From contig NZ_JAURXB010000169.1 of the NCBI RefSeq assembly GCF_030654605.1, positions 39,458 through 103,457 of the forward strand: a DNA stretch of 64,000 nucleotides, written 5' to 3'. The DNA is from Bradyrhizobium sp. Its GTDB lineage: Bacteria; Pseudomonadota; Alphaproteobacteria; Rhizobiales; Xanthobacteraceae. Below the pieces are notes generated by a model, which searched no databases, was not told the origin of the DNA, and saw nothing but the letters and a program-made list of their open reading frames with translations. Below, piece by piece: positions 30,408-38,717 of this stretch (the first letter of the stretch is position 1; each line of letters begins with the position of its first letter). A program made the position numbers and the translations under genes.

Positions 30408-30610
30408 GTCAGGCTCGCCTTCTGTGGTGGCACATCCGGCCCGCCGCGCCAGCGGAGCCAATCCAGCTGAGACGACAGCGTTCGTGCCAGGATATCATAG
30501 CAGACACGCCGCCACCACGTGGCATGAAAATGCAGGAAGACGGGCTTGAGGACGGAGACTGTTTGCGTCTGATCGATGTCGTGTATTGTCGCAGAATCCA
30601 CGACTGTCAT
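30404..30610 (-). CDS. Small Trp-rich protein, function unknown
   Basis: A 68-residue protein from the ATG at 30610, with GAGAGA just upstream. The core HFHATWWRRVCYDILARTLSSQLDWLRWRGGP has five Trp. The 4-bp overlap with the next gene supports a real two-gene unit. Promoters for this unit and the divergent ABC permease gene must share 30611-30711. Confidence 0.55.
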   Translation of the reverse strand: MTVVDSATIHDIDQTQTVSVLKPVFLHFHATWWRRVCYDILARTLSSQLDWLRWRGGPDVPPQKASLT

Positions 30611-30711
30611 GGTCTCTCGTCGCCGGCGCCTATGTCGCTGCGCGGGGAATACCCGGTGCCAATGTTTGACACCAGGTGATAGAATGTTTTCTGTATCAAG
30701 GAAGTCGGGAT

Positions 30712-31521
30712 TTGCTCGCAAAGCGAAAGTCAGCCAGTCAGTTCAATCGCGCAGTTGCGGACTTCGCGGCTGCCGTTGAGCTTCGGCCGCTTTGGATCAG
30801 GCTTGGCTGGAACGACATTCTCTATCGATATAGACGCTCGACGCTGGGGCCGCTCTGGTCCACGGCAAACACGGCGATCATGGTCATTGCGCTGGGATTG
30901 GTCTATTCCCAGATTTTCAACATGCCGATCCGGCAATTGTTGCCCTACATTTGCGCCGGACTGATCGTATGGGGATTCATCAGCTCGATCATGCTTGATG
31001 CGGGGACGCTTTTCTCCGGTTCGGAGAGCTACATCAAACAGATACGTCTGCCTTATTCGCTTCACGCATGTCGCTTCGTGTTCAGCAAGTTGATACTCCT
31101 TGCTCACGATTTCCTCATCTATATCGTCGTGATCGTGTATTTCGAAGCATGGCCAGGCGCGGTTGCGCTATGCGCAATACCCGGGTTCCTGCTGCTGACG
31201 ATCAACGCCCTGCTCATCAGTCTGACGATTGGAATGGCTTCCGCCAGGTTTCGGGATATCCCACGCCTCATTGCCAGTTTTATACAGGTCGTATTCCTGA
31301 TTACGCCCATTATCTGGACCCCGGACTTGCTCGGGCCGCGGGTGTATCTTGCATACGCAAACCCCTTGTTTCACCTGATTGAGGTTGTGCGCGCACCCTT
31401 GCTCGGCTCCTTGCCGTCCGTGCAGACGGTAACATCGACGCTGGCAATAACCGCGACAAATCTTGTTGTTACGATTTGGTTCTTCGTCCGGTTTCGCGGC
31501 AGAATAGCTTACTGGATATGA
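30712..31521 (+). CDS. Polysaccharide ABC exporter permease (Wzm/KpsM-like)
   Basis: Integral membrane subunit that moves a polysaccharide across the inner membrane. It has about six helices, including IMVIALGLVYSQIFNM, LLPYICAGLIVWGFISSIM, AVALCAIPGFLLLTINALLISL and VVTIWFFVRF. The family motif ELRPLWIRLGWNDILYRYRRSTLGPLWS near the N terminus is typical of the ABC-2 polysaccharide branch. I chose TTG 30712 because AAGGAAG lies eight bases upstream, giving 269 residues; a GTG at 30676 is the alternative. The stop overlaps the ATP-binding gene (ATGA). Confidence 0.92.
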   Translation: MLAKRKSASQFNRAVADFAAAVELRPLWIRLGWNDILYRYRRSTLGPLWSTANTAIMVIALGLVYSQIFNMPIRQLLPYICAGLIVWGFISSIMLDAGTLFSGSESYIKQIRLPYSLHACRFVFSKLILLAHDFLIYIVVIVYFEAWPGAVALCAIPGFLLLTINALLISLTIGMASARFRDIPRLIASFIQVVFLITPIIWTPDLLGPRVYLAYANPLFHLIEVVRAPLLGSLPSVQTVTSTLAITATNLVVTIWFFVRFRGRIAYWI

Positions 31522-32312
31522 CTTCGATGATTTCGGATGGAGTGAGCGAGAGCGTTATCAGTCTCGACCGGGTATCGGTTTCGTTTCCGGTCTATCAGGG
31601 CGGATCGCGTTCGTTGAAAAAGCGCGTCCTCTACCATGGATCGGCGGGCAGGATCGGACGCGACGCGAGCCACAAGATCATTATCGAGGCGTTGCGGGAG
31701 GTTTCCTTCTCGCTGTCTGCGGGAGACAGGCTGGCGCTGATCGGCGCCAACGGCGCCGGAAAGACCACGTTGCTGCGGACGATCGCGGGAATCTACGAGC
31801 CCATCGAAGGCAGTGTCGTCACACGCGGGCGGATTTCCCCGATGTTCGACATCAGCCTTGGAATCGATGCGGACCTGAGCGGCTATGACAACATTCGCCT
31901 GCGCGCGCTCCTGCTCGGGCTGTCGCCGGGCGAGATCGAGCAGTACTTGCCCGACATCGCCCAATTCACCGAGCTCGATGAATATCTCGACATGCCGGTG
32001 CGGACCTACTCATCGGGAATGATATTGCGACTTGGTTTCGCAGTCGCGACGTGCTTCCAGCCGGAAATATTGCTGATGGACGAATGGATTTTGGCCGGCG
32101 ATGCTCATTTCATGGGCAGGGCAGAGGCGCGGGTCCGGAGTTTCATCGAACGCGCGAGCGTGATGGTGCTGGCTTCGCATAATCTCCCGCTGTGCAGCCG
32201 CTGGTGCACCATGGGCGTCTGGCTTGATCAGGGGCGCGTCAAGGAAGTGGGGCCGGTCGACAAGGTCATCAAACAGTACACGACATCCGTCGCCCAGGGA
32301 GGGTCGCGCTGA
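31518..32312 (+). CDS. Polysaccharide ABC exporter ATP-binding protein (Wzt/KpsT-like, short form)
   Basis: A 264-residue ATPase. Walker A is GANGAGKTT, the signature is TYSSGMILRLGFAVA, Walker B is ILLMDEWILAGD and the H-loop is VLASHNLP. It lacks the extra C-terminal carbohydrate-binding domain of O-antigen Wzt proteins, so it is the short KpsT-like type. It is coupled to the permease gene by a 4-bp overlap. It ends directly against the convergent glycosyltransferase stop at 32313. Confidence 0.94.
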   Translation: MTSMISDGVSESVISLDRVSVSFPVYQGGSRSLKKRVLYHGSAGRIGRDASHKIIIEALREVSFSLSAGDRLALIGANGAGKTTLLRTIAGIYEPIEGSVVTRGRISPMFDISLGIDADLSGYDNIRLRALLLGLSPGEIEQYLPDIAQFTELDEYLDMPVRTYSSGMILRLGFAVATCFQPEILLMDEWILAGDAHFMGRAEARVRSFIERASVMVLASHNLPLCSRWCTMGVWLDQGRVKEVGPVDKVIKQYTTSVAQGGSR

Positions 32313-33326
32313 TCAACGTCTCACCAGGCCCAGCCGGTAGCTCCAGTGAAAGACAAACTGGCGTAACAAATAGGGCGCGATGGCGCGGGATATTTCGAGC
32401 TGGCTCGGTATGTATCCCAGCATTCTCAAGCGAAGGCTTTGCATTTCCTTTCGTCCGAGTTCGTAGTTTTTGGTGGTCTTCTGTTCGTCATGCACGCGAA
32501 AGCAGGCGAGAAACCCTCTCAGTCGCGCAAATTTGAATCCGGCAGCCTGGGCGCGCAACATGAAGTCCCAGTCCAGCGCATACTGAAAATTGACGTCAAT
32601 CGGACCTATGGCGTCCCACACGCGGCGCCGCCAGAACATGGTTTCCTGTGGAACATACCCTGCATAGTGAAGGGCCTCGTCGCTATGCGCCGGCAAAATG
32701 GCGCGACCGATTTCGGAGCCGGCATAATCGATGAAAATGCGATGCCCGTAGACGATGTCGATATCCGGCCTCTCGGCGAAGAAATTGGCCACGCAGGCCA
32801 GTGCTCCCGGCAGCAAGGTGTCGTCACTGTTGAGATAGGCCATGATCTCGCAGTCAACGCCCGCGAAGCCGCGGTTGATCGCATCGGCCTGTCCCCGGTC
32901 CGGCGCGCTTAGCCAGCTGATTTTGTCGCCGTAGCCCTTCAGGATTTCGACGCTGTCGTCCACGGAGCCGCCGTCCTGGACATGGTAGAACAGCGCCGGG
33001 TAATTCTGGGCGAGGATGCTGTCGATGGTCGCAGCCAGGAATGGCGCCTGATTGAAGCTTGGCGTCACGATCGCGATGCTGGGAACACGACTGGGCAATG
33101 CCGGTGAGCGCGGCAGGGAATGCAGATCGAGCGGGCGGGGTGAATGCTGCTCGAATGTCCACATCGGCGGACGCAGCCAGAAGCGGCGAAGATGCGCACG
33201 AGACCTGGCATAAGCCTCCTGCAGTTGGCCCTGACTCGTCTCAAGGCCGTCCAGCCGTTCCTCGATTTTCTTCAGTCGTTCCAGCAACTCGCGCGTTAAC
33301 TCGTCGTCCATCTGGCCGCAATCCAT
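32313..33326 (-). CDS. Glycosyltransferase family 2 with N-terminal coiled coil
   Basis: A 337-residue enzyme. Residues 10-45 form a likely coiled coil (ELLERLKKIEERLDGLETSQGQLQEAYA). From about residue 80 a GT-A fold begins with IAIVTPSFNQAPFLAATIDSILAQNYPALFYHVQDGGSVDDS, and the metal-binding DxD-like motif is AYLNSDDTLLPGAL. The acceptor side has QETMFWRRRVWDAIGPID. The donor sugar is unknown. It is transcribed toward the ABC exporter genes, so it probably builds the same polysaccharide. Confidence 0.92.
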   Translation of the reverse strand: MDCGQMDDELTRELLERLKKIEERLDGLETSQGQLQEAYARSRAHLRRFWLRPPMWTFEQHSPRPLDLHSLPRSPALPSRVPSIAIVTPSFNQAPFLAATIDSILAQNYPALFYHVQDGGSVDDSVEILKGYGDKISWLSAPDRGQADAINRGFAGVDCEIMAYLNSDDTLLPGALACVANFFAERPDIDIVYGHRIFIDYAGSEIGRAILPAHSDEALHYAGYVPQETMFWRRRVWDAIGPIDVNFQYALDWDFMLRAQAAGFKFARLRGFLACFRVHDEQKTTKNYELGRKEMQSLRLRMLGYIPSQLEISRAIAPYLLRQFVFHWSYRLGLVRR

Positions 33327-33535
33327 AAAATAATGTGGTTCGGACGTTCAAGCTGCGTCCGATGGGCCCGAGCGTAATTTGCATTGGTCGTTCGGCCTAC
33401 CATTGGCCGGGCGACGTGGCAAACCGAACCTGTACTCGGTTGCAATCGTTCTCATGACCGTCAAGGCGAGTGTGTCCGCCGGCGACATCGCTGATGGCGC
33501 GACGCTGGCTTGCGATGGATTTGTCCGGCGCTTCG

Positions 33536-33564
33536 TTGACGCGATTTCGATGCTGCAGTATGCT
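33536..33564 (+). promoter_or_regulatory. Sigma-70-like promoter of the HPr-rel-A operon
   Basis: TTGACG (33536-33541), 17 bp, then TATGCT (33559-33564), 53 bp upstream of the PqqD-like gene start. Confidence 0.62.
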
Positions 33565-33616
33565 GTGACATATTGTCAACCAAGGTGTGCCCGTTTCTTG
33601 AGCTGAGGACTAGATT

Positions 33617-34018
33617 TTGACCGTCGCTTACAAGATCCTTGAGGCTGATATTTCACACAACAGGTTCGATGACGAGATCATCGCCGTCAATCTTGCAACC
33701 GGATCCTATTTCAGCCTTCACAATACGGCTGCCGAACTGTGGAGCTTGCTGGAGCGCGGTCCGGCTACCGCGGACTCTCTGAGCGCGGCATTTGCGGATG
33801 TGCCGGCAAGCGCAAGCGAGGAAATCGGTATGTTCCTGACGCGCCTGCAGGACGAAGGATTGCTGACAACCAGCACAGAGGACCCGGTACGGCTCACCTC
33901 GGCGCGAGCCTATGCGACGCCTGTCGTCGAAGAGTTCGACGAGTTGCGCGAACTTCTGCTCGCGGACATCGTGCACGATACCGATGAGGCCGGCTGGCCG
34001 CATCTGATCACGACGTAA
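33617..34018 (+). CDS. PqqD-like peptide chaperone of the HPr-rel-A type
   Basis: A 133-residue protein starting at TTG 33617, with GAGGA eight bases upstream. Residues 1-85 follow the PqqD fold (VAYKILEADISHNRFDDEIIAVNLATGSYFSLHNTAAELWSLLERGPATADSLSAAFAD), which binds leader peptides in PQQ and lasso or radical-SAM pathways. The tail of about 45 residues is acidic (DELRELLLADIVHDTDEAGWPHL). It is first in an operon with an HprK-related kinase. No short precursor peptide gene was found nearby, so the peptide it might carry is unknown. Confidence 0.88.
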   Translation: MTVAYKILEADISHNRFDDEIIAVNLATGSYFSLHNTAAELWSLLERGPATADSLSAAFADVPASASEEIGMFLTRLQDEGLLTTSTEDPVRLTSARAYATPVVEEFDELRELLLADIVHDTDEAGWPHLITT

Positions 34019-34027
34019 GGCAATCAA

Positions 34028-35128
34028 TTGTTCGCGGGTGATGTGAATACGCCGCGGACATCGCCGGTTTCGGATCAGGCGTATCGGCTATTGGATCGGG
34101 TGCTGTCGATCGCGCCCGCGGTGCGCTGCAGCTACGAGATCGGAGCGCAGAATATTGCAGTCCACTATCTTTCGGAACAACTTTACTCCCGCCTGCATCC
34201 ATCGCTGGCGCACCTTTGCAGCGCGTCGGATAGGCCCGCTGAACTGACGATCGTTGCGCAGGTCAGTGAATCGCCGCCGCTCCAGCTTAGGAATGACGAA
34301 TGGACTGTCGCAGGTCAGCGCTGGTCGCAATCCGACGCATCGCCAGACGCGGTTTCGGCGAACTTCACCCCCGGCGACGGCGGGCGCCTCGACCTGATTG
34401 CGCCGACCCGGCGCGTTGCATTGTCGTCGTTCCGCGACATCAACCTCATTCCGGCCTGGGACATGGCAACGCCATTTCGCGATCTCCTGCAACGGTGGTT
34501 CAGGGAGCATGATGGCCACCTGATCCATGGCGCTGTCGTCGCGGATGGACGAGCTGCGGTGGCCCTGGCCGGAACCTACCGGGCGGGCAAGTCCAGCACG
34601 GCCTTTGCGTGCCTGCACCACTCCATCCTCGAGTGTCTTGGCGACGATGTCTTTCTCGTGCGCAGACTCGGCGGCGAATGGCATGCATTCAGCCTCTACA
34701 ACGCCTGCAAGCTTCTGCCTCACGACGTGGATCGCTTCACGCAAGATCTCACGGCACTCGACGACTCGGTGCGCGGCGACGGCAAGCCGACATTCTATCT
34801 CTATCCGGCGTTTGCCGGCCGGTTGCCGCGCCAGCGGCGGCTTGCCGCAATCCTGCTGCCGCGCATCACGGGGGAGTTCGAGACGACCGTCGCGCCGGCC
34901 AAACCCGGGGAGACATGGCGTGCGCTGGTGCCGTCGACCTTGGCTCTCACGCCGGCAACTCCGGAAGGCATCAAGTGGCTGACGGCCCTTGCCCGCGACC
35001 TGCCATCCTGGTGGCTCAACATTGGAACGCATCGAGAGGCGATACCGCCTCGTATCGAGGAGCTGATTCGTCTTGCCGGGCAAACAGGTTTGACGGCGCA
35101 GACAGATCTGGTTCCTCACTCGTCATGA
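34028..35128 (+). CDS. HprK-related kinase
   Basis: A 366-residue protein from TTG 34028, 9 bp after the PqqD stop. The C-terminal half has a P-loop of the HPr-kinase type (ALAGTYRAGKSSTAFACLHH) and a downstream ECLGDDVFLVRR acidic segment at the usual metal site. The N-terminal half (YRLLDRVLSIAPAVRCSYEIGAQNIAVHYLSEQLYSRLHPSLAHL) matches the extension of HprK-related kinase A. Canonical HprK phosphorylates Ser-46 of HPr. Here no HPr gene is present, and the target is probably a small molecule or the PqqD-borne peptide. Its stop overlaps the GT2 start (ATGA). Confidence 0.88.
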   Translation: MFAGDVNTPRTSPVSDQAYRLLDRVLSIAPAVRCSYEIGAQNIAVHYLSEQLYSRLHPSLAHLCSASDRPAELTIVAQVSESPPLQLRNDEWTVAGQRWSQSDASPDAVSANFTPGDGGRLDLIAPTRRVALSSFRDINLIPAWDMATPFRDLLQRWFREHDGHLIHGAVVADGRAAVALAGTYRAGKSSTAFACLHHSILECLGDDVFLVRRLGGEWHAFSLYNACKLLPHDVDRFTQDLTALDDSVRGDGKPTFYLYPAFAGRLPRQRRLAAILLPRITGEFETTVAPAKPGETWRALVPSTLALTPATPEGIKWLTALARDLPSWWLNIGTHREAIPPRIEELIRLAGQTGLTAQTDLVPHSS

Positions 35129-35796
35129 TCTCGATCAGCGTTGTCATCCCCGCCTGGAACGCCGCTCGCTATATCGGCGATGCCGTCGACAGCGTTCTGA
35201 CCCAGTCGGCGGCGCCGGACGAGATCATTATCGTCGACGATGGCTCCACGGACCACACTTCCGAGTGCGTCCGGGAGTTCGGCTCTCGCGTCCGGTTGAT
35301 TGCGCAGTCCAATGCGGGGGTTGCGGCAGCGCGCAATCGCGGCATCGCCGCGGCGCATGGCGAGGCGATTGCCTTGCTGGATGCCGATGATTTGATGGCG
35401 CCCCGGCGCCTCGAGCTCCAGCGCGCGGTGCTTTCGCATGATCCGCATTGCGGGATCGCACTGGGAAAGCAGCTGACTTTCCGTTCGGAGCAGGAACGAC
35501 TTGCCCTCGACAGCAGCCCGCCCAATCTCTCCGCCGTCCGCCCGGGCTATGTGCCGAGCGCCGCGATGATCCGTGCCAGTGTGTTCGGTGTGGTCGGGCT
35601 ATTCGACGCCGGGCTGCGTATTGGCGACTTTCTCGACTGGATCACGAGGGTACAAGCGCACGGCGCGCCGATCATGGAGATGGAACAGGTTGTCGCTTAC
35701 CGGAGGCTTCACGAAGGCAGTCTCTCCCGATCGGCCGGCACACAATACGCGAACCTCGTGCACAGGCTGCGCGGGAAGACCGGCAAGACGGAATGA
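35125..35796 (+). CDS. Glycosyltransferase family 2
   Basis: A 223-residue GT-A enzyme from the ATG at 35125. It opens ISISVVIPAWNAARYIGDAVDSVLTQSAAPDEIIIVDDGSTDHTSECV, followed by NAGVAAARNRGIAAAHGEAIALLDADDLMAP, where LLDADD is the metal-binding DxD. It is short, lacking extra C-terminal domains. It is coupled to genes on both sides by 4-bp overlaps. Confidence 0.94.
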   Translation: MISISVVIPAWNAARYIGDAVDSVLTQSAAPDEIIIVDDGSTDHTSECVREFGSRVRLIAQSNAGVAAARNRGIAAAHGEAIALLDADDLMAPRRLELQRAVLSHDPHCGIALGKQLTFRSEQERLALDSSPPNLSAVRPGYVPSAAMIRASVFGVVGLFDAGLRIGDFLDWITRVQAHGAPIMEMEQVVAYRRLHEGSLSRSAGTQYANLVHRLRGKTGKTE

Positions 35797-37388
35797 GTGC
35801 GCAGTCGGGTCCGGGCCGTTTTCATCCCGTCTGGCCCCATGGCGTGTGGCCGAACGCCAATCAGGAAATGCTGATCAAGGCCGCCTTGCTCGACGATGCA
35901 GGCGCGGCACGTGCTGCCTTTCGCGACTGGAGCCGGGCCGACGATCTGTTCTTCGTGGACAACGGCCTCAACCTGTTCCTGATGCTGCTCTACGAACGCC
36001 TCAAACACTGGGGAGAAGCCTATCGTGACCATGATCGGCTGCGCGGGGTCGTGCGCCATGCGTGGGTCATGCATCAGAGATTTCGCCGGGATATCCGCGA
36101 GGTAGGCAGCACGCTTGGTTCGGCTGGAATCGAGATCATGCTGCTCAAGGGGGCAGCGCTCAACGTGAATGCCTATCCCGATGCCAATCGGCTCATGTCG
36201 GATATCGATATCGCCGTCCCCCACGGCCAGTTGGGCCAGGCGATCGAAGCGCTGAAGCGCGCGGGATGGAATGCCAATTTCCGCAATCTGGACCTGCTGC
36301 CGACGGCCACCCATGCCTGCCAGTTCTTTCGTGGCGACAGCCAGCTCGATCTTCACTGGGAGTTCTTCCACGGCCGCCCTCTCGACCCGGCGATCATGGC
36401 CGATATCTGGAAGTCAGCGCGGACCACCGCGCTCGACGGGGTCCATTATCGTCTGCTGTCTCCCGAATTCGGCCTGATTCATACATGCGAGCACGGCTTG
36501 CGCTATAATTCGACCCCACCCATGCGATGGCTTGCGGATGCATTCTTCCAGATCAGGCATGGCGGCGCCATCGATTGGCGGGTCCTTCAGGCGCTGGCCG
36601 CGCGTCTCGGTCTGTCGCAGCACGTCGGGCTGACCCTGAACTATCTCGCCTCCAGACTGCAGCAACCGGAAGCGATCCTGGCCTTGCAAAGCGTGCCGCG
36701 CTGGGATGGCGATTTCTGGTCTCGTGCCGAACTGGCTCTCGAGATTCGGCGAACGCCCGGCTGTCATCAATTCTGGCGCGAACTGCCATCCCATATTCCG
36801 TCTTATCTGCGTGTTCGGCGCCGGTTTCGCGGCCTGCGCCTTTCCGACTACATCCGTGCCGTCAATAATTTCGAAGGACCGCTCGCTCCCATCCTCCGCC
36901 GTCTCACGCGGCTTCAGCTTCGCGCGATCCTGGAAGGGATCGAGGCTCGACGCCGCAAGCTCGCACGATGGTGGCGGGGCGACAGGACCACATTGGAGCT
37001 CTCGCTGTTTCAAGAGACCGGCTGGACTGGCTGGTTTCCGCCGGAAGATGTTCCCGACGGCTTTCTTCGCTGGTCGGAACCGCGCGCATCCTTCCCGGCA
37101 CCGATCTCCTCGCAACACGGGTTGCTCGCATTGACGGTGCTGGAAGTCCGGCCTCTCGATGCCGGGTTCCTCGAAAGCTTCCGTGTCCGGCTCAATCGAA
37201 CGCTGATTGCCAAAGGCTCGATCCGGATTGATGGAACGACCATCATCGTGCCGCTGCCCCTCGCCGGACGTCTCGACCGGAGGGAGCAGCGCATCGAACT
37301 GGTATGCGATCCCTGGTTTGCCCCCGGCGACCCGCGCCCGCTCGGGATACCCGTCCTCGGTGTCACTCTGAAAAGCGATCGGCCATGA
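35793..37388 (+). CDS. Uncharacterised nucleotidyltransferase (PF14907-like)
   Basis: A 531-residue protein from the ATG at 35793. Residues about 105-150 hold a minimal nucleotidyltransferase active site (GIEIMLLKGAALNVNAYPDANRLMSDIDIAVPHGQLGQAIEALKRAGW), with the D-x-D in SDIDIAV and the KG preceding it. HWEFFHGRPLDP and the helical LIHTCEHGLRYN region follow the PF14907 family. The last 200 residues are a separate, Arg- and Trp-rich domain with a beta-sandwich look. This family is regularly found with PqqD and HprK-like genes in polysaccharide or peptide-modification loci. The nucleotide and acceptor are unknown. Confidence 0.86.
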   Translation: MSAQSGPGRFHPVWPHGVWPNANQEMLIKAALLDDAGAARAAFRDWSRADDLFFVDNGLNLFLMLLYERLKHWGEAYRDHDRLRGVVRHAWVMHQRFRRDIREVGSTLGSAGIEIMLLKGAALNVNAYPDANRLMSDIDIAVPHGQLGQAIEALKRAGWNANFRNLDLLPTATHACQFFRGDSQLDLHWEFFHGRPLDPAIMADIWKSARTTALDGVHYRLLSPEFGLIHTCEHGLRYNSTPPMRWLADAFFQIRHGGAIDWRVLQALAARLGLSQHVGLTLNYLASRLQQPEAILALQSVPRWDGDFWSRAELALEIRRTPGCHQFWRELPSHIPSYLRVRRRFRGLRLSDYIRAVNNFEGPLAPILRRLTRLQLRAILEGIEARRRKLARWWRGDRTTLELSLFQETGWTGWFPPEDVPDGFLRWSEPRASFPAPISSQHGLLALTVLEVRPLDAGFLESFRVRLNRTLIAKGSIRIDGTTIIVPLPLAGRLDRREQRIELVCDPWFAPGDPRPLGIPVLGVTLKSDRP

Positions 37389-38413
37389 ACCATTCGCAAC
37401 CGCGCGGGACGATCCGGATCGGGGAACAGCAGGTGTTCGGTCATCACCGGTCGGGATGGGCGATCGCCATCGATGCGCTAAGGCCGGAGCATTCCGATGC
37501 GGGCGTCCTTTTCGACGGCTTCCTCGACAGGACCTTCAGCCGGGAAATGAACCCGCGCTACCAGCAGGATCTTCCCTTCGCACGTCCCTGGACCGGTTTC
37601 TTCCACAACCCTCATTCCTTGCCGGCGTGGTTCCCCGACGGACCGAGGATCGAGCGAATGGTGGCATCGGACAAGTTCCAGCAAAGCCTTCCACATTGCG
37701 TGGGTCTGTTCACCTTGTCGGAAGATCTTGCCGAATTCCTGCGCGCGCGGGTCGGTGTCGCGGCGTCGGCACTTGTTCATCCAACCGAGATTCCGTCCGC
37801 TCACTTCGATTTCGAATCGTTCCTCGCCAACTCCGACAAGAAAGTCATCTCCATCGGGTGGTGGCTGCGCCGGACACTGTCGATCCAGTATCTTCCGCTC
37901 GATACGACGTCCCCTTACCGCAAGATACGCCTCAAACTCGGCGATCCGCTTCTCGACAACACGCAGAAGGGATTGTCGCGACTAGAGTTTGTTCACGAAT
38001 GGCGCAATCGTAAGCTCGACTCCAGATATCGCGACAACACGATCGAAACCAGCTATTTGCCGCCATCCGACTACGATGACTGGCTCACCCGCAACATCGT
38101 GTTTCTCGATCTGCTTTGCGCGGGTGCGAACAACGCTGTGATCGAGTGCATTGCGCGTGGAACGCCGCTGCTCGTCAACCCGCTTCCCTCTGTCGTCGAA
38201 TATCTTGGTGCGGACTATCCATTGTACTTCCATTCACTCGAGGAAGCGGCTGAAAAGGCGTGTCAGTTCGATCTGGTGCTGAAGGCTCACCACCATCTGA
38301 TGGCCAATCCGGTGCGCCTGCGGCTTGCGCCGGACGTGTTCCTGCACAGCTTCCGGCAATCGGCGGTCTATCAGCGTCTCCTTGAAGTGCAGCAACGTTC
38401 AAGCGGGGAATAG
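37385..38413 (+). CDS. Glycosyltransferase-like protein
   Basis: A 342-residue soluble protein from the ATG at 37385. It lacks an obvious catalytic motif. The end (FLDLLCAGANNAVIECIARGTPLLVNPLPSVVEYLGADYPLYFHSLEEAAEKA) resembles the donor-binding half of GT-B enzymes, where the E-x-x-A-x-G-x-P pattern is common. It is the last gene of the five-gene operon, all joined by short overlaps. The specific sugar and acceptor are unknown. Confidence 0.75.
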   Translation: MNHSQPRGTIRIGEQQVFGHHRSGWAIAIDALRPEHSDAGVLFDGFLDRTFSREMNPRYQQDLPFARPWTGFFHNPHSLPAWFPDGPRIERMVASDKFQQSLPHCVGLFTLSEDLAEFLRARVGVAASALVHPTEIPSAHFDFESFLANSDKKVISIGWWLRRTLSIQYLPLDTTSPYRKIRLKLGDPLLDNTQKGLSRLEFVHEWRNRKLDSRYRDNTIETSYLPPSDYDDWLTRNIVFLDLLCAGANNAVIECIARGTPLLVNPLPSVVEYLGADYPLYFHSLEEAAEKACQFDLVLKAHHHLMANPVRLRLAPDVFLHSFRQSAVYQRLLEVQQRSSGE

Positions 38414-38492
38414 CGTTCGCTCGGGCACTTGATGGACCCGGTCAATCGCGCGGGCCGTCGCGCGGACGACCTAACCGGCGTCCTGCAGACGC

Positions 38493-38537
38493 TGGCGCAC
38501 CCGACACGATTCGAACGTGTGACCTTTGCCTTCGGAG
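38493..38537 (-). other. attL: 45-bp 3' fragment of tRNA-Arg(CCG)
   Basis: On the minus strand the sequence runs from the anticodon loop (CTCCGAA) through the 3' anticodon stem (GGCAA), variable loop (AGGTC), T arm (ACACG-TTCGAAT-CGTGT), acceptor 3' strand (CGGGTGC) and G-CCA. The 5' half expected next (D arm and TTGCC) is missing and unrelated sequence follows, so this is not a working tRNA. It is the duplicated attachment core left by integration into a tRNA gene. Confidence 0.85.
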
Positions 38538-38717
38538 CAATATAGGCTGCCCATCCGAAAAACGCGATAGGGCACGCTATGGTACACTATCTCTCTGTAA
38601 TCTCTATACCTTCTCAAGGGTCCGAGCGACGTTCCTATCCGAAAGTTCGCCGTGATTTCCGCCCGCCTGCTTACGCGGTGCTTACGCGAGAAATCCGGCT
38701 CGGGAAGGAAGAAGCAC

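Noticed and set aside
38493..38570. A functional tRNA-Arg gene at the element edge
   Set aside because: Only the 3' 45 bases match; acceptor 5' strand, D arm and 5' anticodon stem are absent.
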